A DNA stretch of 64,000 bases, from positions 1-64,000 of the forward strand of contig NZ_RWKI01000002.1 of NCBI RefSeq assembly GCF_003984645.1, read 5' to 3'. Source of the stretch: Variovorax sp. MHTC-1. Lineage in GTDB: Bacteria > Pseudomonadota > Gammaproteobacteria > Burkholderiales > Burkholderiaceae_C. Below the pieces are notes generated by a model, which was not told the origin of the DNA, did no database searches, and saw only the letters and a program-made list of their open reading frames with translations. How positions within the stretch are numbered: the stretch's first letter is position 1; every line of letters begins with the position of its first letter. Position numbers and translations under genes: made by a program. Positions 25,335 through 33,883 of the stretch are shown in pieces.

Positions 25335-26006
25335 ATGCGCATTCTTCTCGCGGAAGACGATACCTTGCTTGGCGACGGACTTCGCGCCGGGCTCCAGCAA
25401 CTCGCCTTCCAGGTCGATTGGGTGCGCGACGGCGAAGCCGCCGAGCATGAGTTGCGGTCGAACCCTTACGCGGCCGCGGTGCTGGACCTGAGCCTGCCGG
25501 CAAAGGATGGACTGTCGGTTCTCGCAGCCATTCGCAAAGCCCAGGTGATGCTGCCCGTGCTCGTGCTGACCGCACGGGACGCAGTGCGCGATCGCGTGCG
25601 CGGCCTCGATGCGGGAGCGGATGACTATGTCGTCAAGCCGGTGGACATGCACGAGCTGGCGGCACGCCTGCGGGCGCTGGTGCGGCGCTCGCATGGCCAA
25701 GCGCAGGAACGCCTGTCAGCCCAGGATGTCGTGCTCGATCCGGCCGCGCGCTCGGTCCACAAGGCCGGAGAGCAGGTGACGCTCTCCATCAGGGAATTCG
25801 ATTTGCTGCAGACGCTGATGCTCAACGCTGGCCGTGTGCTGTCGCGTGAGCAGTTGGAGCAGCAGCTCTACAGCTGGGGGCAGGAAGTGGAGAGCAACGC
25901 CATCGAGGTGCACGTCCATCGCCTGCGTCGCAAGTTGGGCAATGCGCTGATCCAGACCGTGCGGGGTGTCGGTTACGTGCTGATGCGGTCGACTTCGCCG
26001 TCATGA
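25335..26006 (+). CDS. OmpR/QseB-family response regulator
   Basis: This 223-residue protein has a receiver domain (LLAEDDTLL, AVLDLSLP, VVKPVDMHE) and a winged helix (LSIREFDLLQTLML, VRGVGYVLM). The cognate kinase gene overlaps its end by 4 nt. It shares overall design with the regulator at 4905 but the spacing and neighbours differ, so the two are separate systems. It should regulate its own operon and possibly the cytochrome gene. Confidence 0.92.
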   Translation: MRILLAEDDTLLGDGLRAGLQQLAFQVDWVRDGEAAEHELRSNPYAAAVLDLSLPAKDGLSVLAAIRKAQVMLPVLVLTARDAVRDRVRGLDAGADDYVVKPVDMHELAARLRALVRRSHGQAQERLSAQDVVLDPAARSVHKAGEQVTLSIREFDLLQTLMLNAGRVLSREQLEQQLYSWGQEVESNAIEVHVHRLRRKLGNALIQTVRGVGYVLMRSTSPS

Positions 26007-27382
26007 CCCGGCCCGCCTACTCGCTGCAGGGCCGGCTGGCATGGCTGGTGCTCGGCCTTCTCGTCGCGGTATGGGGCGTGACCGCCGCCGTCGTCTGGTT
26101 CGACGCGCGCCACGAAGTGGAAGAGATTCTCGACAGCCATCTTGCGCAAGCGGCAGCCTTGATCCTTGCCCAGGATCCGTCCGGGAACGAACACCAGATC
26201 GACGCGCCCGCGCTGCACCGCTACGCCTTCAAGACCACGATCCAGGTCTTCCGCGACGAACGCCTGGTGCTGCGGTCCGCCAACGCGCCGATCAAGCCGC
26301 TCGTGGATGGCGGCCGCGGCCAGGCGAAGGGATTCAGGACGGTCCGAATCGACGGCTCGGAGTGGCGCGTTTTCGCAGTCCACGACCCGCAGGCCAGCTT
26401 GCAGGTCTATGTGGGCGAGGAAGGCAAATCCCGAGACGCGATTCTTTGGGCGGTTCTTCGAAGCACGCTGTGGCCCTTGGTCGCCGCCTTGCCGCTGCTG
26501 GTGCTGGCGGTATGGTGGGCGATGCATAAAGGGCTGGGCCCGATGCGCCGGCTCGGCCGTTCGCTTGTCGAGCGCCGGCCGGATGCATTGGACCGCGTGC
26601 GGGTCGATGATGCTCCCGCGGAGATGGTGCCGATGATCGACGCGCTCAACGCCCTGTTCCAGCGTATCGAGATGCTGCTGGAATCCGAACGGCGCTTCAC
26701 GGCCGATGCTGCCCATGAACTGCGAACGCCCATCGCAGCAATCCGCGCGCATGCGCAGGTGGCGATGAGCGAGGCAGACGCCGAACTGCGCTGCCATGCG
26801 TTGCGGAGCACGCTGGACGGCTGCGACCGCGCCACGCGCCTGGTCGAACAGCTGCTGACGCTTTCGCGCCTGGAGGCCGACGCAATGCCCGAGGAAAGGG
26901 CAGTCGACCTGCACGCCGTGGCGCGCGGCGTACTGGCCGACATCGCGCCCAGGGCAATCGCCAAGCAGCAATCCCTGGAACTGGACGAAGGCCCGCCGTG
27001 CATGATCCGCGGCGACGAAACGCTGCTGGCGGTTCTGATGCGCAACCTCGTCGACAACGCCGTCCGGTACAGCCCACCGTCGGCCCGCATCCAGGTGCGC
27101 GTCGAGTGCGACTCCACGGGAGTGAGGTTCAGCGTGGAGGACGGCGGCCCCGGATTGGGAGCGGCAGACATGGAACGGCTCGGCGAGCGCTTCTTCAGGG
27201 CGCTGGGCACCTTGGAAAGCGGCAGCGGCCTGGGACTGTCGATCGCGCGCCGCGTCGCTGCGGCCCACCGGATGACGATCGACATAGCCCGTTCCCAGGC
27301 TCTCGGCGGACTCGCAGTCCACGTCCACGGCCTGCCGACGAGGCCGAACGATCCAGCTCCCGGTCAAGGGGACAAGTTTTGA
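26003..27382 (+). CDS. QseC-like sensor histidine kinase
   Basis: This 459-residue kinase has TMs near residues 14-34 and 158-178, a periplasmic part of about 120 residues, an H-box (FTADAAHELRTPIAAI) and the ATPase boxes VDNAVRYS, DGGPGLG and SGLGLSIARR. The ATG overlaps the regulator's stop. Its own TGA overlaps the TTG start of the next gene, so three genes are coupled. The input signal is unknown; the adjacent membrane cytochrome suggests a redox or envelope input. Confidence 0.92.
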   Translation: MTRPAYSLQGRLAWLVLGLLVAVWGVTAAVVWFDARHEVEEILDSHLAQAAALILAQDPSGNEHQIDAPALHRYAFKTTIQVFRDERLVLRSANAPIKPLVDGGRGQAKGFRTVRIDGSEWRVFAVHDPQASLQVYVGEEGKSRDAILWAVLRSTLWPLVAALPLLVLAVWWAMHKGLGPMRRLGRSLVERRPDALDRVRVDDAPAEMVPMIDALNALFQRIEMLLESERRFTADAAHELRTPIAAIRAHAQVAMSEADAELRCHALRSTLDGCDRATRLVEQLLTLSRLEADAMPEERAVDLHAVARGVLADIAPRAIAKQQSLELDEGPPCMIRGDETLLAVLMRNLVDNAVRYSPPSARIQVRVECDSTGVRFSVEDGGPGLGAADMERLGERFFRALGTLESGSGLGLSIARRVAAAHRMTIDIARSQALGGLAVHVHGLPTRPNDPAPGQGDKF

Positions 27383-28128
27383 GCAATGCGAAATCTGCGG
27401 GCGCAGAGCGCCACATCCTGTGCATGAAGTGGGGCACGAAGTACGGCCCCGAATACGTCAACCGGCTCCATGCCATGGTGCGCCGCCACTTGCGCGGCGA
27501 TTTCCGCTTTGTCTGCCTGACGGACGACCCGCGGGGAATCCGCCCCGAGGTGCAGTGCCTGCCCATACCGCCGCTCGATCTGCCCGCGGGCATTCCGGAG
27601 CGCGGATGGACCAAGCTGGCCACGTTCTCCGCCGATCTCCACGGCCTGCGTGGCACAGCGCTCTTCCTCGACCTCGACGTGGTGATCGTTGCCGGCCTGG
27701 ATGCGTTCTTCGAGCATCCCGGCGAGTTCCTGATCATCCACGACTACAAGCGCCCGTGGCGCGTGACAGGCAACTCGTCGGTCTACCGTTTCGAGCTTGG
27801 CGCCCATCCGGAAGTGCTCGAGCACTTCCGGGCGCATTTCGCCGAAGTGCGCTCTGCGTTCCGAAACGAGCAGTCGTACCTCTCGGACTTCATGCACGGC
27901 AAGGGCCGCCTCGCTTATTGGCCGCCCGGCTGGTGCCGAAGCTTCAAGTACCACAGCATCCCGGCGTGGCCGAGCAACTACTGGCGGGCGCCCTGTGTGC
28001 CGCAGGAGGCCCGCATCATGATCTTCCACGGCGAGTGCAATCCGCCGGACGCACTCGCGGGGCGACGCAATCGGCGCTTTCGCTTCATCCGTCCCGCGGG
28101 TTGGGTGGCCGAGCACTGGCGGGAGTGA
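27379..28128 (+). CDS. Glycosyltransferase-like (GT-A fold) protein with TTG start
   Basis: This 249-residue protein resembles small bacterial GT-A glycosyltransferases: an N-terminal ILCMKWGTKYG strand, a metal-binding-like FLDLDVV motif and C-terminal WPP.WC and HGEC..P blocks. The TTG at 27379 overlaps the kinase stop and has a strong AAGGGGA site 6-7 nt upstream; the alternative is an ATG at 27424. It may decorate a surface polymer. The reason it trails a two-component system is not clear. Confidence 0.7.
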   Translation: MSNAKSAGAERHILCMKWGTKYGPEYVNRLHAMVRRHLRGDFRFVCLTDDPRGIRPEVQCLPIPPLDLPAGIPERGWTKLATFSADLHGLRGTALFLDLDVVIVAGLDAFFEHPGEFLIIHDYKRPWRVTGNSSVYRFELGAHPEVLEHFRAHFAEVRSAFRNEQSYLSDFMHGKGRLAYWPPGWCRSFKYHSIPAWPSNYWRAPCVPQEARIMIFHGECNPPDALAGRRNRRFRFIRPAGWVAEHWRE

Positions 28129-28137
28129 GCCCTGAAC

Positions 28138-28150
28138 TGGTAGCGCTATC
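28138..28150. promoter_or_regulatory. LacI-type operator in front of the repressor gene
   Basis: TGGTAGCGCTATC lies 20 nt before the repressor's start and matches the operator copies at 29243 and 29272. A TAGAAT -10-like element (28158-28163) lies just downstream, so binding here should repress the repressor's own gene. The 13-mer has the central GC step typical of LacI-family sites. Confidence 0.7.
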
Positions 28151-28170
28151 TCGCCGCTAGAATCCGGCCC

Positions 28171-29202
28171 ATGAACCCAGAGGCCCCTTCCGCACGCCGC
28201 AGCCGCCGCGGCAGCGGTGCCGTCACGCTGCACGACGTCGCCAAGCTCGCAGGCGTGGCGCCCATTACCGCCTCGCGCGCGCTCAATACGCCTGCGCAGG
28301 TGTCGGCCGAGGTGCTGAAGAAGGTCGCCGACGCGGTGGCCCGCACCGGCTACGTGCGCAACGGCCTGGCCGGCGGGCTGGCCTCGACGCGCAGCCGGCT
28401 CGTGGCCGCGGTGGTGCCGACGATCGCGGGGCCGGTGTTCCTGCAGACCGTGCAGGCTCTGACAGAGGCTTTGGCAGAGAGTGGGTACCAACTCATGCTG
28501 GGCCAGAGCGGCTATGCCGAGTCGCGCGAGGATGCGCTGCTCGAGGCCATCATCGGCCGCCGGCCGGACGGCATCGTGCTCACCGGCATCATGCATTCGG
28601 CCGAGGGACGCAAGCGCCTGCTGGCCGCGGGCATCCCGGTGGTCGAAACCTGGGACCTCACGCCCACGCCGCTGGACATGCTGGTCGGCTTCTCGCACGT
28701 CGAGGTGGGCCGTGCGGTGGTCGACTTCCTGCGCAGCAAGGGGCGCAGCCGGCTCGCGGTGGTGGCCGGCGACGACGAGCGCTCGCGGCGGCGCCATCAG
28801 GCTTTCCAGCAGGCGGCGCGCGCTGCCGGCCTGCAAGAAGTGCGGCTGATCTACGTGCCGGCGCCGACCACGCTGAAGAGCGGCCGCCGCGCGCTGTCCG
28901 ATCTGCTTTCGGCCGCACCCGACATCGATGCCGTGTTCTGCAGCTCCGACCTGCTCGCGCTCGGCGTGATGACCGAGGCGCAGGCGCGCGGCATCGCAGT
29001 GCCGGCGCAGCTGGCGGTGGTCGGCTTCGGCGACCTCGAGTTCGCAGCCGACCTGAATCCGGCGCTGACGACGGTGCGCATCGATGGCACCGCCATCGGC
29101 CGGCAGGCCGCGCGCTTCATCGTGGACCGTGCCGAAGGTCGATCGGTCGATCCTCGCGTGGTCGACATCGGCTTCTCGATCGTCGACCGCGACAGCGCGT
29201 GA
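28171..29202 (+). CDS. GntR-like LacI-family transcriptional repressor (glucarate locus)
   Basis: This 343-residue repressor has an N-terminal HTH (VTLHDVAKLAGVAPITASRAL), the hinge region (VARTGYVRNGLA) and a periplasmic-binding-protein-like effector domain that closely resembles GntR-type repressors (SGYAESREDALLEAIIGRRPDGI). The effector should be a sugar acid. It starts 42 nt after the glycosyltransferase gene, behind its own operator, and lies upstream of the structural genes for D-glucarate breakdown. Confidence 0.92.
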   Translation: MNPEAPSARRSRRGSGAVTLHDVAKLAGVAPITASRALNTPAQVSAEVLKKVADAVARTGYVRNGLAGGLASTRSRLVAAVVPTIAGPVFLQTVQALTEALAESGYQLMLGQSGYAESREDALLEAIIGRRPDGIVLTGIMHSAEGRKRLLAAGIPVVETWDLTPTPLDMLVGFSHVEVGRAVVDFLRSKGRSRLAVVAGDDERSRRRHQAFQQAARAAGLQEVRLIYVPAPTTLKSGRRALSDLLSAAPDIDAVFCSSDLLALGVMTEAQARGIAVPAQLAVVGFGDLEFAADLNPALTTVRIDGTAIGRQAARFIVDRAEGRSVDPRVVDIGFSIVDRDSA

Positions 29203-29229
29203 TCCGTACAAACCCCTAGATGCGGCTGC

Positions 29230-29257
29230 TTGACGTCGAATTTGGTAGCGCTATCAT
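29230..29257 (+). promoter_or_regulatory. Sigma-70 promoter of the glucarate operon
   Basis: TTGACG at 29230-29235 and TATCAT at 29252-29257, 16 nt apart, each match the consensus in 5 of 6 bases. The expected start site is near 29264. Operator O1 (29243-29255) covers the spacer and -10 box, and O2 (29272-29284) lies just past the start site, which fits repression by steric block. Confidence 0.7.
29243..29255. promoter_or_regulatory. Operator O1 of the glucarate operon
   Basis: TGGTAGCGCTATC, identical to the operator at 28138-28150. It overlaps the -10 element of the promoter. Confidence 0.75.
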
Positions 29258-29271
29258 TTGGATGCATTCGA

Positions 29272-29284
29272 TGGTAGCGCTACC
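29272..29284. promoter_or_regulatory. Operator O2 of the glucarate operon
   Basis: TGGTAGCGCTACC contains the perfect 12-bp palindrome GGTAGCGCTACC. It lies about 29 bp from O1, near three helical turns, so two repressor dimers could bind the same face. Confidence 0.75.
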
Positions 29285-29321
29285 CAAGCTATCGCCCCTT
29301 TCATCTCTAGGAGACAACCCC

Positions 29322-30284
29322 ATGAAGAAGCTACTCGGCGCCCTCGCCATCGGCCTGGCCGCCACTGCCGCCGCCCACGCCCAGGACTGGCCCCAGAAGC
29401 CCGTGACGCTGGTCGTGCCCTTTCCGCCCGGCGGATCCACCGACATGGTGGCGCGCGCCATCGGCCCCAAGCTCACCGAGAAGCTGGGCCAACCCTTCCC
29501 GGTCGACAACAAGGCCGGCGCCACCGGCACCATCGGCGCGACGCTGGTCACGCGCGCGGCGCCCGATGGCTACACCTTCCTCGTCACCTCGCTCGGTCCG
29601 CTGGTGATCGCGCCGCACCTCATCAAGGGCATGCAGTACGACGCGCTGAAGGATTTCGACCTGATCACGGTGGCCGTGCAGGCGCCCAACGTGCTGGTGG
29701 TGCCGGCTGCCTCGCCGCACAAGACGGTGGCCGACGTGATCGCGCACGAGAAGAAGAACCCCGGCAAGATGAGCTTCGCCTCCTCGGGCAACGGCTCCAG
29801 CGACCACCTCACGGCCGAGCTGTTCTGGCAGCAGACCGGCACCACCGGCCTGCATGTGCCCTACAAGGGCGGCGCGCCGGCCATGACCGACCTGCTCGGC
29901 GGCCAGGTCGATGCCTCGTTCCAGAACGTCAACGCGGTGGTGCCGCACATCAAGTCCGGCAAGCTCAGGGCGCTCGCGGTCACCGGCGACAAGCGTGCGC
30001 CGGTGCTGCCCGAGGTGCCGACGATGAGCGAAGCCGGCGTGAAGAACGTCGAGGTCTATTCCTGGCAAGCCGTCGTCGCGCCCAAGGGCCTGCCGCCGGC
30101 GGTGCGTACCAAGGCCGCCGAATCGGTGGTGGCCGCGCTCAACGACCCGGCCGTCAAGCAGCAGTTCACTTCCATCGGCCTCGAGGTGGTCGGCAACACG
30201 CCGGCGCAGTTCGCGACTTTCCAGCAGCAGGAATATGCACGCTGGAAGAAGGTCATCGAAACCGGCAAGATCAGCATAGATTGA
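29322..30284 (+). CDS. Bug-family receptor of the glucarate operon
   Basis: This 320-residue periplasmic receptor has a signal peptide cleaved near AHAQ and the family motifs VTLVVPFPPGGSTDMVARAI, DNKAGATGTIG and HVPYKGGAPAMTDLLGG. The AGGAGA RBS is 8 nt before the ATG; a longer in-frame start upstream would run through both operators. As the first gene after the operators it probably binds D-glucarate or galactarate. No tctAB genes follow, so the permease partner is elsewhere. Confidence 0.92.
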   Translation: MKKLLGALAIGLAATAAAHAQDWPQKPVTLVVPFPPGGSTDMVARAIGPKLTEKLGQPFPVDNKAGATGTIGATLVTRAAPDGYTFLVTSLGPLVIAPHLIKGMQYDALKDFDLITVAVQAPNVLVVPAASPHKTVADVIAHEKKNPGKMSFASSGNGSSDHLTAELFWQQTGTTGLHVPYKGGAPAMTDLLGGQVDASFQNVNAVVPHIKSGKLRALAVTGDKRAPVLPEVPTMSEAGVKNVEVYSWQAVVAPKGLPPAVRTKAAESVVAALNDPAVKQQFTSIGLEVVGNTPAQFATFQQQEYARWKKVIETGKISID

Positions 30285-30390
30285 CTCTCCCCCCAGGCTT
30301 GCTCACTTCGTGTAGCCGCCAACCCCCTCGCCGGGGGCGACACCAGCGGCCCGGCGAAGCCGGTTCCGCGGTGTCCCCCGAACGGGGCTG
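30285..30390. repeat. Dispersed intergenic repeat, copy A2
   Basis: This copy lies between the Bug receptor and gudD and is nearly identical to copy A1 at 19387-19485 (58 of 59 core bases). Its position inside an operon suggests that it does not fully block transcription; an attenuating or mRNA-processing effect is possible. No gene lies in this gap. Confidence 0.75.
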
Positions 30391-30437
30391 GCTTCGCCGC
30401 CCGCGACTGCGATAGCAACCGACAGATCAACACACAT

Positions 30438-31766
30438 ATGAATCAGACACCCCTGATCACCGAACTGCGAGTGATCCCCGTCGCTGGCCGCGACAGCATG
30501 CTCCTGAACCTGAGCGGCGCGCACGGCCCCTTCTTCACGCGCAATCTGCTGATCCTGACCGACAACGCCGGCCGCACCGGCGTCGGCGAAGTGCCCGGCG
30601 GCGAGAAGATTCGCCAGACGCTCGAAGATGCGCGGCCCTTGGTCGTCGGCCAGCCGATCGGCGCGCACCAGCGCGTGCTGCAGCAGATGCAGAAGACCTT
30701 CGCCGACCGCGACGCCGGCGGCCGCGGGCTGCAGACCTTCGACCTGCGCACCACGATCCACGCCGTGACGGCGGTGGAATCGGCACTGCTCGACCTCCTG
30801 GGCCAGCATCTCGAAGTGCCGGTCGCCGCGCTGCTCGGCGAAGGCCAGCAGCGCGAGGCGGTCGAGATGCTGGGCTACCTGTTCTACGTCGGCGACCGCG
30901 ACAAGAGCGATCTGCCCTACGCGCGCGAAGCCGATGCCGGCAACGACTGGTTCCGTCTGCGCCACGAGAAGGCGATGACGCCCGAGGCCATCGTGCGCCT
31001 GGCCGAGGCGGCGCGCGAGCGCTACGGCTTCAACGATTTCAAGCTCAAGGGCGGCGTGCTGCGCGGCGAGGAAGAGATCGAGGCTGTCACCGCGCTGCAC
31101 GCGCGCTTTCCGACCGCGCGCGTCACGCTCGACCCCAACGGCGGCTGGCTGCTGAAGGACGCCATCCGCCTCATGCGCGACATGCGCGGCGTGGTCGCTT
31201 ATGCCGAAGATCCCTGCGGCGCCGAAGAAGGTTTTTCCGGCCGCGAGGTGATGGCCGAGTTCCGGCGCGCCACCGGCCTGCCGACCGCGACCAACATGAT
31301 CGCCACCGACTGGCGCCAGCTGAGCCACGCGCTCGCGCTGCAGTCGATCGACATCCCGCTGGCCGACCCGCATTTCTGGACCATGGCCGGCTCGGTGCGC
31401 GTGGCGCAGACCTGCCGCGACTGGGGCCTCACCTGGGGTTCGCATTCGAACAACCACTTCGACGTCTCGCTCGCGATGTTCACGCACGTCGGCGCCGCGG
31501 CCCCGGGCCGCGTGACCGCGATCGACACGCACTGGATCTGGCAGGACGGCCAGCGCCTGACCAAGGAGCCGCTGCAGATCCAGGGCGGCCTGGTGCAGGT
31601 GCCGAAGAAGCCGGGCCTGGGCATCGAGCTCGACATGGCCGAGGTTGAGAAGGCGCACCAGTTGTACCGACAGCACGGGCTGGGTTCGCGCGACGATGCG
31701 GTCGCGATGCAGGCATTGATCCCCGGCTGGAAATTCGACCCCAAGCGGCCGGCCTTCGACCGCTAA
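30438..31766 (+). CDS. gudD: Glucarate dehydratase
   Basis: This 442-residue enolase-superfamily enzyme dehydrates D-glucarate to 5-keto-4-deoxy-D-glucarate. It carries the KxK base (FKLKGG), the metal ligands in [15 protein letters not shown] and TATNMIA, and the second base in [10 protein letters not shown], with a conserved Asp in AIDTHWIWQ. The length and motifs match GudD rather than generic mandelate racemases. The next two genes supply the rest of the pathway. The start has a weak RBS after repeat A2. Confidence 0.95.
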   Translation: MNQTPLITELRVIPVAGRDSMLLNLSGAHGPFFTRNLLILTDNAGRTGVGEVPGGEKIRQTLEDARPLVVGQPIGAHQRVLQQMQKTFADRDAGGRGLQTFDLRTTIHAVTAVESALLDLLGQHLEVPVAALLGEGQQREAVEMLGYLFYVGDRDKSDLPYAREADAGNDWFRLRHEKAMTPEAIVRLAEAARERYGFNDFKLKGGVLRGEEEIEAVTALHARFPTARVTLDPNGGWLLKDAIRLMRDMRGVVAYAEDPCGAEEGFSGREVMAEFRRATGLPTATNMIATDWRQLSHALALQSIDIPLADPHFWTMAGSVRVAQTCRDWGLTWGSHSNNHFDVSLAMFTHVGAAAPGRVTAIDTHWIWQDGQRLTKEPLQIQGGLVQVPKKPGLGIELDMAEVEKAHQLYRQHGLGSRDDAVAMQALIPGWKFDPKRPAFDR

Positions 31767-31789
31767 GCAAAACCAACCAAGGAAGCCTC

Positions 31790-32581
31790 ATGAGAGAAAA
31801 CCGCCTGCGCACGCTGTGGAAATCCGGTGGGGCTGCCGTCAACGGCTGGCTCGCGATACCGAACAGCTTCTCCGCCGAGACCATGGCCCACCAGGGCTGG
31901 GATTCGCTGACCATCGACCTGCAGCACGGCGTGGTCGACTACCAGGCCATGCTCCCGATGCTGCAGGCGATCTCGACCACGAACACGGTGCCGGTGGTGC
32001 GCGTGCCGTGGCTGGAGCCCGGCATCCTCATGAAGGCGCTGGACGCCGGCGCCTACGGCGTGATCTGCCCGATGGTCAACACGCGCGAAGACGCGCAGCG
32101 GCTGGTGGCATACACGCACTACGCGCCGCGCGGCACGCGCAGCTTCGGCCCGGTGCGCGCGCTGCTCTACGGCGGCGCCGACTATCCGCAGCATGCCAAC
32201 GACACCATCGTCACCTTCGCCATGATCGAGACCGCGCAGGCGCTCGACAACCTCGACGACATCCTCTCGGTCGAAGGCCTGGACGCGGTGTACATCGGCC
32301 CGTCGGACCTCTCGCTCGCGCTCGGCTGCCGCCCGGTCTTCGACGACGTCGATCCGCCGGTCGCAGAGGCCATCGACCACATCCTCGAGCGCGCCAAGGC
32401 GCACGGCCTGGTCGCCGGCATCCACAACGGCCGGCCCGACGTGGCGCTCGCGCGCATTGCCAAAGGCTTCCAGTTCGTCACCGTCAGCTCCGACGCGCGG
32501 CTCATGGCCGCCGGCGCCCAGCAGATGCTCGCGGCGATGCGCGCCGCGCCGGCGCCGGCGACGTCTCCCTCTACCTACTGA
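31790..32581 (+). CDS. garL: HpcH/HpaI-family 2-dehydro-3-deoxyglucarate aldolase
   Basis: This 263-residue class-II-type pyruvate aldolase has the DLQHGVVDYQ metal/pyruvate site, R in RVPWLEPG, ETAQALDNLD and VYIGPSDLSLALG. In this operon it should cleave 5-keto-4-deoxyglucarate to pyruvate and tartronate semialdehyde. HpaI-like homologues act on other substrates, so the assignment rests partly on context. It has an AAGGAA RBS and starts 23 nt after gudD. Confidence 0.88.
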   Translation: MRENRLRTLWKSGGAAVNGWLAIPNSFSAETMAHQGWDSLTIDLQHGVVDYQAMLPMLQAISTTNTVPVVRVPWLEPGILMKALDAGAYGVICPMVNTREDAQRLVAYTHYAPRGTRSFGPVRALLYGGADYPQHANDTIVTFAMIETAQALDNLDDILSVEGLDAVYIGPSDLSLALGCRPVFDDVDPPVAEAIDHILERAKAHGLVAGIHNGRPDVALARIAKGFQFVTVSSDARLMAAGAQQMLAAMRAAPAPATSPSTY

Positions 32582-32593
32582 AAGGATATTCAA

Positions 32594-33481
32594 ATGAAAG
32601 TCGGATTCATCGGCCTGGGCATCATGGGCGCGCCGATGGCGCAGAACCTCCTGGCCGCCGGCCACGAGATGTTCGTGCGCACGCGCAGCAAAGTACCCGA
32701 GGCGCTGGCCAAGGCCACGCAGTGCAAGACCAACGCCGACGTCGCGCGCGCAGCCGATGTCATCGTGCTCATGCTGCCGGACACGCCCGACGTGGAGTCG
32801 GTGCTGTTCGGCAAGGACGGCGTCGTCGACGGCCTCAGCACCGGCAAGACGGTGATGGACATGAGCAGCATCTCGCCCATCGAAACCAAGATCTTCGCGG
32901 CCAAGGTCAACGCGCTCGGCTGCCAGTACCTCGACGCGCCGGTCTCCGGAGGCGAAGTCGGCGCCAAGGCCGCCAGCCTGACCATCATGTGCGGCGGCTC
33001 CGAAGCCACCTTCGACAAGGTGAAGCCCCTGCTCGAGGCCATGGGCAAGAACATCACGCTGGTCGGGGGCAACGGCGACGGCCAGACCACCAAGGTGGCC
33101 AACCAGATCATCGTCGCGCTCAACATCGCCGCGGTGGGCGAGGCGCTGCTGTTCGCAAGCAAGGCCGGCGCCGACCCGGCCAAGGTGCGGCAGGCGCTGA
33201 TGGGCGGCTTCGCGGCCAGCCGCATCCTCGAAGTGCATGGCGAACGCATGATCAAGCGCACCTTCAATCCGGGCTTCCGCATCGCGCTGCACCAGAAGGA
33301 CCTGAGCCTCGCGCTCGCCGGTGCCAAGTCGATGGGCGTCGCGCTGCCGCAGACGGCCTCGGCCGCCCAGCTGATGCAGTCCTGCGCCGCCCACGGCTGG
33401 GACCAGCTCGACCACTCGGCGCTGGTCAAGGCGCTGGAGCAGATGGCGGCGCACGACGTGGCGACCCCGCCGGCCACCTGA
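32594..33481 (+). CDS. garR: Tartronate semialdehyde reductase (2-hydroxy-3-oxopropionate reductase)
   Basis: This 295-residue beta-hydroxyacid dehydrogenase has the dinucleotide motif GFIGLGIMGAPMAQNL, the substrate motif LDAPVSGGEVGA and the catalytic lysine in GQTTKVANQ. It should reduce tartronate semialdehyde to D-glycerate with NAD(P)H, finishing the glucarate pathway. The RBS is AAAGGA. No glycerate kinase follows in the window. Confidence 0.93.
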   Translation: MKVGFIGLGIMGAPMAQNLLAAGHEMFVRTRSKVPEALAKATQCKTNADVARAADVIVLMLPDTPDVESVLFGKDGVVDGLSTGKTVMDMSSISPIETKIFAAKVNALGCQYLDAPVSGGEVGAKAASLTIMCGGSEATFDKVKPLLEAMGKNITLVGGNGDGQTTKVANQIIVALNIAAVGEALLFASKAGADPAKVRQALMGGFAASRILEVHGERMIKRTFNPGFRIALHQKDLSLALAGAKSMGVALPQTASAAQLMQSCAAHGWDQLDHSALVKALEQMAAHDVATPPAT

Positions 33482-33544
33482 TCGGCAGCCACGGCGGGTC
33501 TTCGTTAAAAAGTAAGTAAAAAGGTTGGTTTGCGACTTGTTACG

Positions 33545-33564
33545 TTGTGCAATGCTAGGCACAA
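33545..33564. promoter_or_regulatory. Palindrome TTGTGC-N8-GCACAA in an AT-rich gap
   Basis: TTGTGC at 33545-33550 and GCACAA at 33559-33564 form a 6-8-6 inverted repeat. The flanks continue as an imperfect dyad (GTTAC.. and ..GTATTAC). The surrounding sequence is clearly poorer in GC than its neighbours. It looks like an operator for the two small genes that follow and may overlap their promoter. Confidence 0.4.
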
Positions 33565-33875
33565 TGTATTACATGGAACGTCGAACCCCCTCCCAGCCGC
33601 GGTGGTCCCCCGAGGGACTGCTCAGTCTCTTGCGCGCCAGCCTGCCGCCTGCGGGACCCGGTGCCGCCGCACTTCCTCTACCCCCGCCGCGCCTCGACAG
33701 CCGCCAGCTTTCCGAGGCGGCCAGCGCGTGGCGCAAGCGTTCTGCACAGGGCGACGAAGGGGCAGAATCCGTGGCGGCCGCGCTCGAGTACATCGCCACG
33801 CGCCGCGCGCGGGAAAAAGGCGCGCGGATCCAGGCGATGGGCAAGCGGCTTTCGCAATTGATGCAATTGAGTTGA
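33564..33875 (+). CDS. Small hypothetical protein
   Basis: A protein of about 103 residues with a Pro-rich N-terminal half and a charged, helical C-terminal half (ALEYIATRRAREKGARIQAM). No domain recognised. Several in-frame ATGs compete (33552, 33564, 33573); 33564 is placed a few bases after AGG, and overlaps the palindrome. It probably forms a unit with the next gene, 8 nt downstream. Confidence 0.6.
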   Translation: MYYMERRTPSQPRWSPEGLLSLLRASLPPAGPGAAALPLPPPRLDSRQLSEAASAWRKRSAQGDEGAESVAAALEYIATRRAREKGARIQAMGKRLSQLMQLS

Positions 33876-33883
33876 GGCGCGCC

